From assembly GCF_037042905.1 (NCBI RefSeq), contig NC_087249.1:38059401-38123400 (forward strand): a stretch of 64,000 bases of DNA, read 5' to 3'. Shown one piece after another: positions 1-10,985 of this stretch; position 1 is the stretch's first letter; every line of letters begins with the position of its first letter. Source of the DNA: Lytechinus pictus (taxonomy: Eukaryota > Echinodermata > Echinoidea > Temnopleuroida > Toxopneustidae). Below the pieces are notes generated by a model. It was not told the DNA's origin and made no database searches. It saw only the letters and a list, made by a program, of their open reading frames with translations. The translations under genes and the position numbers were made by a program.

Positions 1-283
1 GACTATCGATTATCCGTTATGTAGATACGATCAAATTAAGAATTTTACAAAATGGCGTGTAGATGACGTCATCATGACCAGGTGACCTTGAAAAGCTACG
101 TATGCCGTCTCTAGGATGGACTCTATACATGAAAAAAATTCAGCAAAATTGATCCAGCCGATTCGGAGAAAAGTTGGCGACAAACATAGGTGCGAAAAAA
201 AAAAAAATAAATACATGAAGAAAGAAAGAAAGAAAATTCTGACGAAATTAAGAGGTGATCTGTCATAGACAGACCACCTAATA
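1..283 (-). repeat. dispersed repeat, inverted partner of 12187-12450
   Basis: Read on the minus strand this block matches 12187-12450 along its whole length. It includes a segment beginning with GGTGGTCTGTC, a stretch around GTCGCCAACTTTTC, and a segment with GATGACGTCATC followed by a cytosine-poor tail. Both copies contain the palindrome TGACGTCA, a CRE-like octamer. The copy continues past the left edge of the window. I see no coding capacity; the frame in this block runs through the repeat. Family unknown. Confidence 0.75.
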
Positions 284-1840
284 AAGGAATTTAGAACACC
301 GTATATCCTCTGCTCTTTTGAAAATGAAAACGTCCATGCAGTTCTTGGTCTCGGCACTCCCCAAACAAAAAGAAAGTCATGGCGGACGCTCAAACAAATT
401 CTTTATGAAAAGAGCATGGGGACAAATAGCCAATGCCCTGAATTAAAGGAAGATTAGTATATCCACCTAAAATAAACAAGTTTGTTTGACGTGTCCCGAC
501 AAACCCCTCTCAATCTTACACCTACCCCTCCCCCTAAAAATGTTATTAATTTTTTTCGCCAGTTTCTTTCTTCTTTTTTTTGGTCTTTTGTTTTTCTGGC
601 GAACAGCGAAGCAGAAAAGGATCCATATAAACAAAAAAAAAGACAGGTTGACCTTATATTTTTTGGGGGGCGCTTACCCTGGTGAGAATCAACACCCAAA
701 TATTTGAAAAAGATGTATAAATAAATTTAATTTAGATTCTACAATTTCAATAGATAAAAATAATTTACTTTCTCTCATGTGACGAACAGTAATCGGTAGC
801 ATGGTTATTTTGGAGGGAAAAGGGAGATGGAAAAATGAAACGTAGAACAAGACGAGGAGAGCGTTGGGAGGTATGATTTCAGATCCACTATTTGAGTCAC
901 ATTTACCCCCTTCGCTCTTTGAAATTGCAACAGGAAAACAAATCGAAGACTGGTATGCAATCTTCAGGAACAAAATTATTTTTTTATTACAAACTATAAT
1001 TCATGAAAAGAAGAAACCAAAGGCGATTTTTAGTGAAACATTGAGGCTACCGTCTTAAAGCCCAGAAGCCCAAAATCACAAAATAGTTTCGGACTTTCGT
1101 TGCGCAGCATCATCATCGTACTTGCAAGGGAATATTCACCCTTTTTTATTCATTCTGGAAAATAAAGGTATTTGGTATGCTGTGATTTCACCCAAAACGG
1201 ATTATCGTCGTAATTATACACTTTGCAAATGATCTGTATACAAGGGGGTAAAGAGACCATTCATGAGTAGCGTGACAATAGGCAATGAAAAAAAGCACCA
1301 GAGCAGACAACAAAGCGGTATCGATCGAACCGGACTTGTCCGCGCGTGCTGATTGCCCTTACGCATTTTTGTACACAGTGCCTATTGACTTGGGAAAAAG
1401 CGAAGATTTGACAAAATAACACGACTTTTTCCTCGTAAATTTCTTAACTATTCTGTTGATTTGAGAAGCGAGACCTTTAGTTCTAGAAAGAAAAATGTCT
1501 GATCTTTCATCTTTACATTTACTAAAAATCCTGAAAATACTTCAGTTTGGCGCAATTAGCAATAGATTAGGAAAACACCGCCACAGATCCAAATAGCAGC
1601 AATGTACAAAAACGGCTCCGCCTCAGGGAGAGGTATCCGGTTTCGCGGGCCCGCACGCAAAGGGTTAACTTAATCACACCCCCAAAACCCATGGAATTTC
1701 CACGGGCTCTGCTAGTATGTACAATATATGCAGTACTTACCCATACATGAAAATGTCCAGCCTACCTGGGAGCTACTTAAGTGCCATATCTTATAACCCA
1801 TAATGGGTATCATATCATACACACCAAATGAGCCTCGGTT
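284..1840. other. no gene recognised
   Basis: AT-rich sequence with scattered short frames. None looks like a known protein or keeps a splice-compatible structure. The last 200 bases lead into the AGGTCA-rich tandem repeat. Confidence 0.5.
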
Positions 1841-2150
1841 ATCGTGTTTACAAGGACTGCAGAAGGATAAGATGAAAATATGTCACTATGACCTTGACCT
1901 TTGATCTTTTGACCTCAAAATCAATAGGCTTCCTGGGATCCATGCTAGTATTATACACACCAAGTTAAATGAGCCTAGGTTAAGTTAAACTGAAGATTGC
2001 GTTTACAAGGACTGCAGAAGGGTAAGATGAAAACATGTCACTGTGACCTTGACCTTTGACCTTTTGACCTCAAAATCAATAGGCTTCCTGGGATCCATGC
2101 TAGTATCATACACACCAAATTATATGAGCCTAGGTTAAGTTAAACTGAAG
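1841..2150. repeat. AGGTCA-bearing tandem repeat, units 1-2
   Basis: Two adjacent units of about 150 bp share the order ACAAGGACTGCAGAAG, TGACCTTGACCTTTGACC, CTTCCTGGGATCCATGCTAG and AGGTTAAGTTAAACTGAAG. A third unit resumes at 3705 after an inserted LINE. Each unit carries a cluster of AGGTCA half-sites on the minus strand (1889-1915 and 2044-2070), spaced by 2, 1 and 0 bases in the cleaner copy. Confidence 0.8.
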
Positions 2151-3704
2151 TTATGGTTTTAGAAATGGATACAGTACGAAACTTTCACTGATAAATCTGA
2201 TTAATCAAATTACAAGATATACCGATGAAGGAAAGGTGACAGTAGGAATATTCATCGATTTTGCTAAAGCTTTTGATACAATTAATCATTCTATTCTCAT
2301 TAAGAAACTAGAACACTATGGCATTCGTGGTAAGGCAGTAGAATGGTTTAATGATTATTTACGAAACAGAAAGCAATTTGTTAATTATGATGGTGTAAAT
2401 TCCGAATACAGGTCGATTTCATGCGGTATTCCACAAGGATCAGTTTTGGGTCCTACATTGTTCTTGTTGTATATAAACGATCTGGCAAACTCATCAAATT
2501 ATTTCAATATCCGTCTTTTTGCGGATGACTCAAATTTATTTCATACTTTCAATTGTGATGAACAACATATTGATTTATCAGAAATTAGTCTCAATTTAAA
2601 CAATATAATAGCATGGTGCAATGCCAACAAATTGACAATCAATGTTACGAAAACTAAATATATGTTGTTTAAAAATAGACGAAAAAATATTATGATATCA
2701 GGACAATTGTCACTGAAAGGAACTTTATTAGAGTGTGTTGAATCAACATTATTTCTTGGTATATGTATCGACAAAAACCTTACATGGAAGAAACAGGTTG
2801 ACATTGTCTGCAATGTGCTAAGCAAAAAAATTGGAATACTTTATAGATTGAGGAATTATGTAACAAAGAGAATCTTAGTTATGTTATACAACTCATTTAT
2901 TTTACCACATATAACGTATGGTCTGGAAGTATGGGGTGGGACGTGCAAAACAACCCTGAACCCGATATTATTACTTCAAAAACGAATAGCTAGAATAATG
3001 ACGTTCAACCATCATACTTATCACTCTGCTCCTTTATTTTATGATCTAAATATTCTCGATATTTTCAAACAATACCAATATTTGATAGGAGTATTTATGC
3101 ACGATTTAATTAATAATCGGTTGCCGCATAGTTTTATTGATTATTTTTCATTTATAGACCATCCTTACAATACAAGAAATAGAGAAAAGCGAAATGTTAA
3201 TCTTGACAAAAATAATACCAATTTGGGAAAACAATCAATTTCATTTTCTGGTCCTACTTTATGGAATCTTCTGCCAAGTAATGTTAGAAACACCCCCAGT
3301 CGTAAGATATTTAGCAAATCGTTAAAATTAATGCTACTGGAAGATTATAATTAATTAGGTATGGTAAAATACTGCCTGGAAACAAATAATTCTATATAAA
3401 GATTTTGTGAATAATTAAGATATTTTTTTCTTGTAAATAGTGTAAATATGTTCATTGAAAATGATCGAAATTTTCTGCAACAGTATAAGTAGAATTAGTA
3501 TTGATTTTGATGTACAATATTGAGATTTAGTTAGATTTATTGTTTAAACTATGATAATGACATTATTTGGGGCTAACCTCGATTAGCATCTTGCTATTAT
3601 GTTAGCTCCAATTACCAAATGTTTTGTTTATATGTGATGTACTATTCCTTGTATTACCTGATAGTGATATTTGGTAATAAATTCAATTCAATTCAATTCA
3701 ATTT
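2151..3704 (+). mobile_element. 5'-truncated non-LTR retrotransposon (CR1/Jockey-like)
   Basis: The element interrupts the tandem repeat. Upstream sequence stops after AACTGAAG and repeat sequence resumes at 3705 with ATCGCATTTACAAGG. It begins inside the reverse transcriptase domain, keeps the end of ORF2, and has an AT-rich 3' UTR. It finishes with a short ATTCA-type microsatellite tail at about 3680-3703. 5' truncation with a microsatellite tail is typical of target-primed insertion by CR1/Jockey-type LINEs. The exact clade cannot be fixed without a tree. No clean target duplication could be read. Confidence 0.85.
2152..3354 (+). pseudogene. LINE reverse transcriptase, C-terminal part of ORF2
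   Basis: The frame is open from the insertion point at 2152, before the first GTG/ATG, so the true start is lost by 5' truncation. Visible motifs in order are: a palm entry segment with RNGYST, motif A FIDFAKAFDTINHSIL with its catalytic Asp, GIPQGSVLGPTLFLLYINDL, the FADD catalytic box (LFADDSNLF), then the thumb motif ANKLTINVTKTKYM. After these comes a C-terminal region with an HITYGLEVWG segment and a GPTLWNLLPSNVR signature near the end, as in CR1/Jockey/Rex-type LINEs. No endonuclease domain or ORF1 is present. There are no internal stops over about 400 codons, so the copy is fairly young, but it cannot be autonomous. Confidence 0.88.
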
Positions 3705-3840
3705 TATCGCATTTACAAGGACTGCAGAAGGGTAAGATGAAAATATGTCACTGTGACCTTGACCTTTGACCTTTTGACCTCAAAATCAAAAGCCTTCCTA
3801 GGATCCATGCTTGTATCATACAAACCAAATTATATTACGT
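3705..3840. repeat. AGGTCA-bearing tandem repeat, third unit
   Basis: Continuation of the 1841-2150 array beyond the LINE insertion. The AGGTCA half-site cluster on the minus strand lies at 3754-3780 and the CTAGGATCCATGCT block follows. Confidence 0.75.
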
Positions 3841-3853
3841 AACATTCGTGTAA

Positions 3854-4234
3854 TACCCCTTTCATAAACCCAATTATGCGGCTAATAGCAGCATAATTTG
3901 GTCGTAAAATCGGAGGAGGACCGGAGTTATCTGCATTATTTTGATGCTGCAATTATCCGCATAATAGCTGCATCGGGACCAGATTTTTACTTTATGAACG
4001 CATTTCCAAAGTAATGCGGATAATTGCCATGGTGCGGTCACAAGGTCACCCTTTTCCAACACAACCGCATCGGAGGGGGTGTGAGCGGTTGCCATGACGA
4101 TTATCCGCCTTTTTCAGGACAGGCGCTCGTAAAAATAGTGCGGATTATTTTCGGAGTTTGTGAACGCAATTTTTATTGAATTGTCCGCATTACTCTTAGG
4201 CGGCTAATTGGAGGATGGGTTTATGAAAGGGGTA
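3854..4234. mobile_element. MITE with 19-bp perfect inverted ends and TAA duplication
   Basis: The left end TACCCCTTTCATAAACCCA (3854-3872) is the exact reverse complement of the right end (4216-4234). The flanks are TAA on both sides (3851-3853 and 4235-4237), a 3-bp target duplication as used by PIF/Harbinger elements (TWA). The length is 381 bp with no coding frame. The interior contains several GCGGATAATTG or GCGGCTAAT words in both orientations. Assignment to PIF/Harbinger rests on duplication size only; a TA-duplicating mariner-type MITE is the alternative. Confidence 0.82.
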
Positions 4235-4264
4235 TAAGTCTTCAGAGGATAGCATTTCCCAGGT

Positions 4265-5450
4265 GTTAGGCAGTGCAAATCACACAATGGAATTCAAAGC
4301 AATCAAAATTCCACACAGGACCAGTTGTCTATAAAAGGCCCTAGCCAATGAATAGGAACCATCTTTTTCAAGTGTGACGGCAGTGACTACACATCTTTAT
4401 CTTCATGGTGAGTATAGAGGAGACGTACATGGTATACGGTCTCTGTCAGCCCTGCTCTCCGTGGGGGAGCGGGCATACGGAAAGCCGCCTGGAGTCACAT
4501 TAGAGCAGAAACGGCGGCTATCCGCTTCATTGCGGTCTGTAATACATGGCATGTGAGTCATGCTGGCTTGGACAGGAGGGATCCTCCAGTCATATTTTTG
4601 GTATGCGAGCCATACCTCTTATTCTGGACGCTGTCGGACTTACTCCTTTCTTGATCGGGACACATGTCCTATCTACTGGATTGTTTGCTTATTCAGCAAA
4701 CTCTCACATTTTAATGATTACAATCTATGACTGATTCTTAATTTGGTCTTGCGAAGCCATGCTGATATGACATTAGCCATGTCATTGATTTCGATTGCTT
4801 AAACCTACAGCCTTCTTTTTTACTTCAATTGATACTTCGATATTTCCAACTTATGTTGGCATTACCAAATTTTATAACGCTCGCTCTAATGCAAGATTAG
4901 CAACGCTGTAATGCGATGTTAGCAACCACGTACAGCGAATGTGTCTAAGAAAAGAGATTTACCCCCTGTACAATTTATATTAATTGTCGAGCAATTATCT
5001 CCATAAGGATATTGTGTGCATACGAACTGCATATGCCAACCGTGTAGAGCGAATGTGCTGTAAAAAGGGATTTACCCCCTATACAATTCATATTAATTGT
5101 CGAGTAATTGTTAAATCTCCATCGGATATTGTGTGCATACGAATTACATACGCCAACCAGGGCACCGATAATGATGGTAGGTTGTACCTCATGGGGAAAA
5201 CGCTCAAAATTCATGTTAAAAAGACATAGACATGGATCCATATCGAGTATAAACGCACCTACTATGTCACATGTCATGTTACTCGTGTTATTTTGGATAC
5301 ACATTCACTGTAATGTATTAGTTAATAGGCCTATACTGATTTGCTAGTAGAACTGCAGAGTTTTCATCATTCCAAAGATGAGTTTAATAAACTTACTTGA
5401 TATTACTATCCTTATATAGGCCTACCCTGGAAAGGGATGGATCCTTCATC
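4265..5450 (+). other. TATA-box and polyadenylation-signal bearing segment, possible solo LTR or non-coding transcription unit
   Basis: A good TATA box (TATAAAAGG at 4330-4338) is followed within 80 bases by GTGAGTA-type donor sequence after TTCATG. An AATAAA-type signal lies near 5388. The segment begins at 4265 with TGTTAGGCAGTG. No convincing protein is encoded. A solo LTR (promoter plus polyadenylation signal, TG start) fits, but I cannot find the matching CA end with a target duplication, so this stays tentative. Confidence 0.25.
4932..5155. repeat. tandem duplication, ~112-bp unit
   Basis: Two adjacent diverged copies each read GCGAATGTG, GATTTACCCCC, AATT(T/C)ATATTAATTGTCGAG, GATATTGTGTGCATACGAA, ACATA/GCATATGCCAAC. 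The frames in this block are by-products of the duplication. Confidence 0.75.
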
Positions 5451-5583
5451 ATATCATCAGAATGGGTGATATTCCCGGGCATAATATTGTTATTGATGTA
5501 TGTATGAACGTGTACATCTTTGTATAAAAATCACATCTGTACATTTCGAGTAATACCTCATGGGGGAAACACTCTAAAATTAA

Positions 5584-5710
5584 AGGGGAATCCAACCCAA
5601 ATAAAAAAATGTTTTTATAAGGAAAAGAAAAATCAGACAAGTTGATAGGTGAAAGTTTGAACAATATTGGACAAACAACAAGAAAGTTATGAAAAAAAAC
5701 AAAATATTAG
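5584..5710 (+). mobile_element. truncated TTAA-flanked MITE end
   Basis: TTAA at 5580-5583 precedes AGGGGAATCCAACCC. This is the same type of end as at 48670 (AGGACAAGTCCATCCC) and 15952 (AGGGATGGTCC). The downstream AAGAAAGTTATGA word is also shared with 48670-49000. No right-hand end was found, so this is a partial copy. Confidence 0.5.
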
Positions 5711-6880
5711 GCTCAGTGTCACAGACTGAGGTCAGTCTCAATTGCTTGAGGATAGCTGGATGTAATAACGCCTAGAATCTGCATGTCATTCAAGCTATTT
5801 TTAGTACTTTGGTAAATGATGAAAGTTCAGCTCTTGTTCTGGTATATTTTTCTGAGAATTAACGGTATGCCACATAATATTAGGATAAGATGCAGCTAGA
5901 TCTGGCAACATACTCAGATCACAATCTGCATCATTTGTGTTTGAACAATACAATTGATTATCTTAGGTGTTTGCACTGACAGTTTGGAGCATGATAAAAT
6001 TCCAACTTGTGAATTCATGAGATCATTGATGATATTGCATCAAAGTATCTGACTTTCACCAACCTCAACTTCTTCAGTGATGGCACGGGCTCACATTTGA
6101 AAACAAGTTTGTATTCAGATATCTGTGTTACATGATGTAGCTCTATGAATCCATGAATCTACAGTGGCACTTCTTTGCAATATCACAAAGCAAAGGGGCC
6201 GTGGAAGGAATGTGGTGCAATCAATAAATTATGTCATCATAGTATTTTGGTCAACCATAATCACGATTTGAATGATGTATCTTCATTTGTACACAAGCAG
6301 CGCAGACAATGCAACAAAATTAGATACAGCCACATTTGTTAGCAAGCAAGATCGTAAGATTTAGAACATCCAAGATTTGATGAAAGGATGATTATACTCA
6401 GGATGATATTTATTTTGAATGAAAAAAAATCTCAGAAGCAATTTACAAACATTCCGATTACCTTTCAACTCATACATAATCGATAATGAAAGACTGGTTT
6501 CCAGGTACTGCTATTGAACTTTAAAATACTTTTTAATATAATTTTTTTTAATCTTAAAACTGACATTAATACTAGTACATTCTTTATCACAAAATACATT
6601 TCATAATATATGTTCATCTTGGATTTATACAGGTCTGGTACATTTTGTTTTCTTCTCACAAAAAAATGAGATTTGGTCTTCTCAGTGTGCCGTAGTGGTA
6701 CTATAAGCATTGTATTCTATATAAAATTATCATGTAGGCTATACATGTAGATATTAAATTAATAATATCTACATGTTTTTCATAAGAATGTTATTTACGG
6801 TACTATGCTGTAACATAATTGCATTCATTATTCATATTTCTTTCATTTTGAAACTAAGAAGTGCTGATGAAGTTCACTTC
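5711..6880. other. no gene recognised
   Basis: AT-rich unique-looking sequence. I see no coding exon, repeat pair or RNA gene here. Confidence 0.45.
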
Positions 6881-6889
6881 GTAATGGTG

Positions 6890-7428
6890 TCATGTCCGTT
6901 ACGCTATTGTATATTGTCAAATAGTAAGCCATGAATAAAAAATCATCTTTACTATCAACTTTTTCTCTTTTAATTAGGTGTGGCTGATGGTGGTGTTAAA
7001 GAAATTTTTCTAAATTTTTTTTTTTTTTTTTAATATTGTACGAAAAGCCCCTCTCTCAAATTGCAAAACAATAGGAGATATTACAGATTACCAGTTATGA
7101 TGTGTGTCTCTAACCTCTAGCCTTAACATGTAAACAATTAGACTTGTACCATATCTTGTAATAACATAATCATATCCGCTTACAAAAAGTGGACGAAACT
7201 GTCATGTCCGTTACGCTTCATGTGTCATGTCCGTTACGCTACATTTTGAGCTATGAATACAGAATGCACTGCAAAACTGTTGTTAAACACCATTTTATGA
7301 ACAGAGCATGATCTTAAGGTTAAATTAACACCAACATCAGGTGCATACGTTCTAAGAATTCACAGGAATATCGATGAGCCATAGGAGGTAAAAATGCATC
7401 GTCCATTTCGTGTCATGTCCGTTACGCT
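6890..7428 (+). repeat. interspersed 16-bp motif TCATGTCCGTTACGCT (four copies, fifth at 11244)
   Basis: Exact copies start at 6890, 7202, 7225 and 7413, all in the same orientation, with a fifth at 11244-11259. The sequence between the copies is not obviously repeated. The 3.65-kb element at 7487-11140 separates copies four and five; without it the five would lie within about 720 bp. Confidence 0.85.
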
Positions 7429-7928
7429 CACAAAGAGTGCGATTTCTCCGCAACTGTTCAACGAAACAATTTGAAATTTCATGTGTAGGGGAGACCGGGG
7501 TTAGTTGGAACATGGGGTAAGTTGAAACATTGTAATTTTCTTTAACGTCTTTAAATAAATTTCTGCAATACTGCCCTCAATTTATTGTAATTATCAACAG
7601 CCATCTACCATATTACAGACAACACATGTGCAACAAGCCTGGTGAAGTTAGAAAGGAATTTTTGTTTTTTTGACATTCTGAGTAATTTTTTTCTCTTTCA
7701 GAAATGTTTGATTATCTCAGAGAAGTTTATAGATCAAGTTGGCCAGTTTGGGGGTATACATGTAATAGACACTTAAACCAAGCTACAAAATGAGGTTATT
7801 AATATGCCATGGTGAAGTCCCTTTTTTGTGCTGTAAGCTTATAAACGTCAAATGGGCCTCCGGGGTTAGTTGGAACAAAATTGAAGGGGCTAGTTGGAAC
7901 ATGTTCCAACTTACCCCAAACATAATTA

Positions 7929-8143
7929 TGAATTAGTCGGTAGAGCAGGGGAATCGTATTCTGGTGACCCGGGTTCGATTCACACTTGGTGCGCTAGTGC
8001 CCTTTGGTAAGGCATTAATCCTCATTACCAGGTCCTTCGGAGAGGACCTTAAGCCGTCGGTCCTCTGGTTGCTTGCTTACAAGCATTCATGCTTTCTTAG
8101 CAATCAGGTAAAAAATCCCCACCAATCAATCAATCAATCAATG
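7929..8143 (+). repeat. tRNA-derived SINE
   Basis: The head resembles a tRNA, with a box-A-like TAGTCGGTAGAGC at 7933 and a box B GGTTCGATT at 7972-7980. A body containing CCTTTGGTAAGGCATTA, ACCTTAAGCCGTCGGTCCTC and TTGCTTGCTTACAAGCATTC follows. The 3' tail is a short AATC repeat (about 8122-8141). A second copy in inverse orientation lies at 37454-37658 and shares head, body and the tail-proximal part. Confidence 0.85.
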
Positions 8144-8213
8144 AATAAAAACATTGGGTATGAGAAAAAAATATATAAAGTATTTCACACTCTTCTAAAC
8201 ATGTATTGTATAC

Positions 8214-9827
8214 CAGGGTGCGACATAAGCGCTTGCCCGATTGCCCGGGGCAAGTGAAAGTTAGAGTCGGGCAAGTGTTTTGAAGTAAAGACAAAAACTA
8301 CTTGCCCGAATCGGGCAAGCAGAATTCTCACTGTGAAATGAGATTTTACAAAGTTTCCCCATACTTCACACGCAAAAATACAGAAGAGAGAGAGAAAAAA
8401 ACATAAGTTAACAACTTCCCTCAATTCAAATTGCAAGCAGATTTGCGACATTTTTGGTGATCTTCACACAAAAACACACACACAGAGTCAGCATACATAC
8501 ATGTGGCTGGTGCGCCCCGCTTCCCGCCTGTGTGGCAGGCACGCATGGATCTCCATGCTGCTGTGCACACTTGTACTATCCCCGATCAAACTCCGATTCA
8601 AAGTGAACAAGCTCACATGATCAAAAGTTTTTCCAACAAAATAATCACGAAATCGGCGGGAAATTTTTATACTTATTTGGATTCTCAGATTACTGATTTG
8701 GTGATGTGATCGGAAGAGCAAGTATTTGAGTTTTCATAACTAGTTTCAGCCGTTGTTTTGATCGGTGTAGTGGGAAAAAAATGCACGCAAGTCCACGATG
8801 CCGCGATGATTCATATGATTTTTAAGTTTGTCAATGTTTCTCTGTGAATTTTTTTTCATTTCTAAAACATTTATTTTTCCAACAATTTTTAAAATATATT
8901 TTAAACAAATATCAGCAAGATTTTTGTTAGATGATTGGGCATTTTTTGTTTTGTTTCAAATTTGAGCTTTCTTCCTCTTTCTTTCTTTTTCTTCTTCCTT
9001 CCTTCCTTACTTGCTACCTTCCTTCCTTTCTTTCTTTTTTTCTTTTCTATCTTTTCTTCATCATTTCTTCTATCTTTCCCGCTTGCCTTTTTTGTTCCAT
9101 CTATCTTTCTTTTCAATCTTTCCTAGCTTTCTTTCCTGATTTTTTTTCTCTCTCTCTGTCCATTTTTTTTTCTTTTCTTAATTTTCTTACATTAATTTTC
9201 CTTCTTTTTGGGGGGATTTCTTCATTTTTTCTTTCCTCTAATTTTTCTTTGCTTCCTGCTCCCTTCCTCTCCTTTTTCTTTTTGTTCTTTCTTTCCTTCC
9301 TTCTTCCATTATTTTCTTTTTTTGTTAATTCTCTCGTCACTTCATTCTTTCCTTCCAAAAAAGTTTCATCCTTTCTTTCATTCTTTATTTTCTTTCCTTC
9401 TTTCATTCTTTATTTTCTTTCCTTCTTTCATTCTTTATTTTCTTTCCTTCTTTCATTCTTTATTTTCTTTGCTTCTTTCATTCTTTATTTTCTTTCCTCC
9501 TTTCTTTATTTTCTTTCCTTTCTTTTTTTCTTTCCTCCCTTTCTTTCCTTCCTTCCTTCCTTCTTTCCTTCCTTCTTTCCTTCCCTTCTTTCCTTCCGTC
9601 TTTCCTTCCTTCTTTCCTTCTTTCCTTCCTTCTTTCCTTCCTTCTTTCCTTCCTTCTTTCCTTACGTCTTTCCTTCCATCTTTCCTTCCGTCTTTCCTTC
9701 CTTCTTTCCTTCTTTCCTTCCTTCCTTCTTTCCTTCCTTCTTTCCTTCCTTCCTTCTTTCCTTCCTTCTTTCCTTCCTTCTTTCTTTCTTTCTTTCCTTC
9801 CTTCCTTCCTTCCTCTCCTTCCTTCCT

Positions 9828-9865
<38 letters not shown>

Positions 9866-10241
9866 TTCCTTCCTTCCTATCCTTCCTTCTTTAGTTATTT
9901 TCAGTGATTCCCCTTTTATTTTGTGTCACGGTCATATACAAAATCGCATGAAAATATAAGAGAGAATATTAATCAAATGGGGTATTGACACCTATTTCGG
10001 TCATAAGAACTAAAATAACTGTGAAAAAAAATATTACAAGGTATAATAGTTCACGTTTAAAAGAGAGGAAATGGGCAATGGTATATAAAACCGTAGTACT
10101 TACTTTTGAAGCGGTAAAACATTATTTTGAAGGATTTTTTTCGGGCAAGTGAAATGTATTTTCGGGCAAGTATTTTCCAACTATTTATAAATTCACTTGC
10201 CCGACTGGGCAAGTGCTTCTAAAAAGTTATGTAGCACCCTG
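8214..10241. mobile_element. hAT-like element, CAGGGTGC ends, 7-bp target duplication
   Basis: The ends CAGGGTGCGACATAAGCGCT (8214) and, in inverse, CAGGGTGCTACATAACTTTT (10241) are followed inside by several CTTGCCCGA words in both orientations (8233-8330 and 10142-10215). The flanks carry an exact 7-bp direct repeat TGTATAC (8207-8213 and 10242-10248). CAGGG ends with a duplication of about 8 bp are typical of hAT transposons. No transposase is present; most of the interior is a pyrimidine tract. It is inserted inside the 7487-11140 element. Confidence 0.8.
8960..9895 (+). repeat. 930-bp polypyrimidine tract (CTTT/CCTT simple repeat)
   Basis: Nearly pure C/T on the plus strand, built from CTTT, CCTT and CTTTC words, with local 40-60 bp phases such as TCCTTCTTTCATTCTTTATT repeated several times near 9370-9500. 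The purine strand is G/A only. The long Ser/Phe/Pro frames across it are artefacts of the triplet content and not proteins. Confidence 0.95.
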
Positions 10242-10316
10242 TGTATACCATGCTTGTTTTGTTTATCAGTTAGGTCTGAGTGTGCATTTAAGGCCTATTG
10301 TAGGCCCCTAATGCAA

Positions 10317-10461
10317 TATTATACAAATATTCAATGTTGATGAGTGCGATCGTTCCGAATATTGCATGAGTGTGCAAGTTGAATAGACTGTTTCAACTTG
10401 CAACGAATGTAATATTCGGTACGTCGCACAAATACAACATTGAATATTTGTTTTATACAAC
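10317..10461. repeat. long hairpin, arms ~65 nt
   Basis: The left arm runs ATACAAATATTCAATGTTG, then TGCGATCGTTCCGAATATT, then TGTGCAAGTTGAA. It is mirrored in inverse by TTTCAACTTGCAACGAATGT, AATATTCGGTACGTCGCAC and CAACATTGAATATTTGT, around a loop of about 8 nt at 10385-10392. A few mismatches and small bulges break the stem. It could fold as a transcript. No flanking evidence of a known microRNA. Confidence 0.8.
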
Positions 10462-10904
10462 ACCGATAGCTTACAGTTTAGACTAGATCTAGATAGGCTA
10501 GATCTTTAGGTCTAGTCTATGACTAACGCGCATTAGGTATTATTTTGCTTACAATGTTGTCTTTTGATCGTCGAGTAGATTTATTGTACAGTAATCAAGG
10601 AGAATCAAGTACTTTCAACATAGATCCATAAAGTCATAGATCCACGAAGTCCAATTTGTGAACGAATTCCATTAAATCCAGAAGGAAATCCAAAAGGTAA
10701 GCAGTGTACCCTGTGAATAATTAGCTTAGCAACGTACATACGCGCACTGTGTTCAGCTTAGCAACGTGTATGCGCAGTGCTACGTACATCGGTCAGAGAT
10801 ACGAAAACGTGATTATGCGCGTATACCGCTAATTCACTTAACGTATACGGGGCATGTCCATGGGTTCAGTGTGCCCAGGGATCTTGCAGTGCTGGCTCAT
10901 TTAC

Positions 10905-10985
10905 TTCAGCATGCTATAGTCGACTATAGCACGAGCGTGCAATAGTCGACTATAGCACGGCTAGCATATCTTAGCGTGCTATAGC
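10905..10985. repeat. cluster of TATAGTCGACTATA palindromes
   Basis: An exact 18-bp palindrome GCTATAGTCGACTATAGC lies at 10913-10930. A near copy ATAGTCGACTATAGCAC lies around 10941-10958 and a third half GTGCTATAGC at 10976. The spacing between palindrome centres is about 26 bp. Confidence 0.8.

Noticed and set aside
7929..8143. possible functional tRNA gene
   Set aside because: Boxes A and B are present but no cloverleaf can close, and the body plus AATC tail match a second copy at 37454-37658, so it is a SINE.
8931..9959. 342-codon frame rich in Ser, Phe and Leu (and 228- and 97-codon neighbours)
   Set aside because: It is the translation of a CTTT/CCTT simple repeat; all frames on that strand are open because no stop codon can be made from C/T-only DNA.
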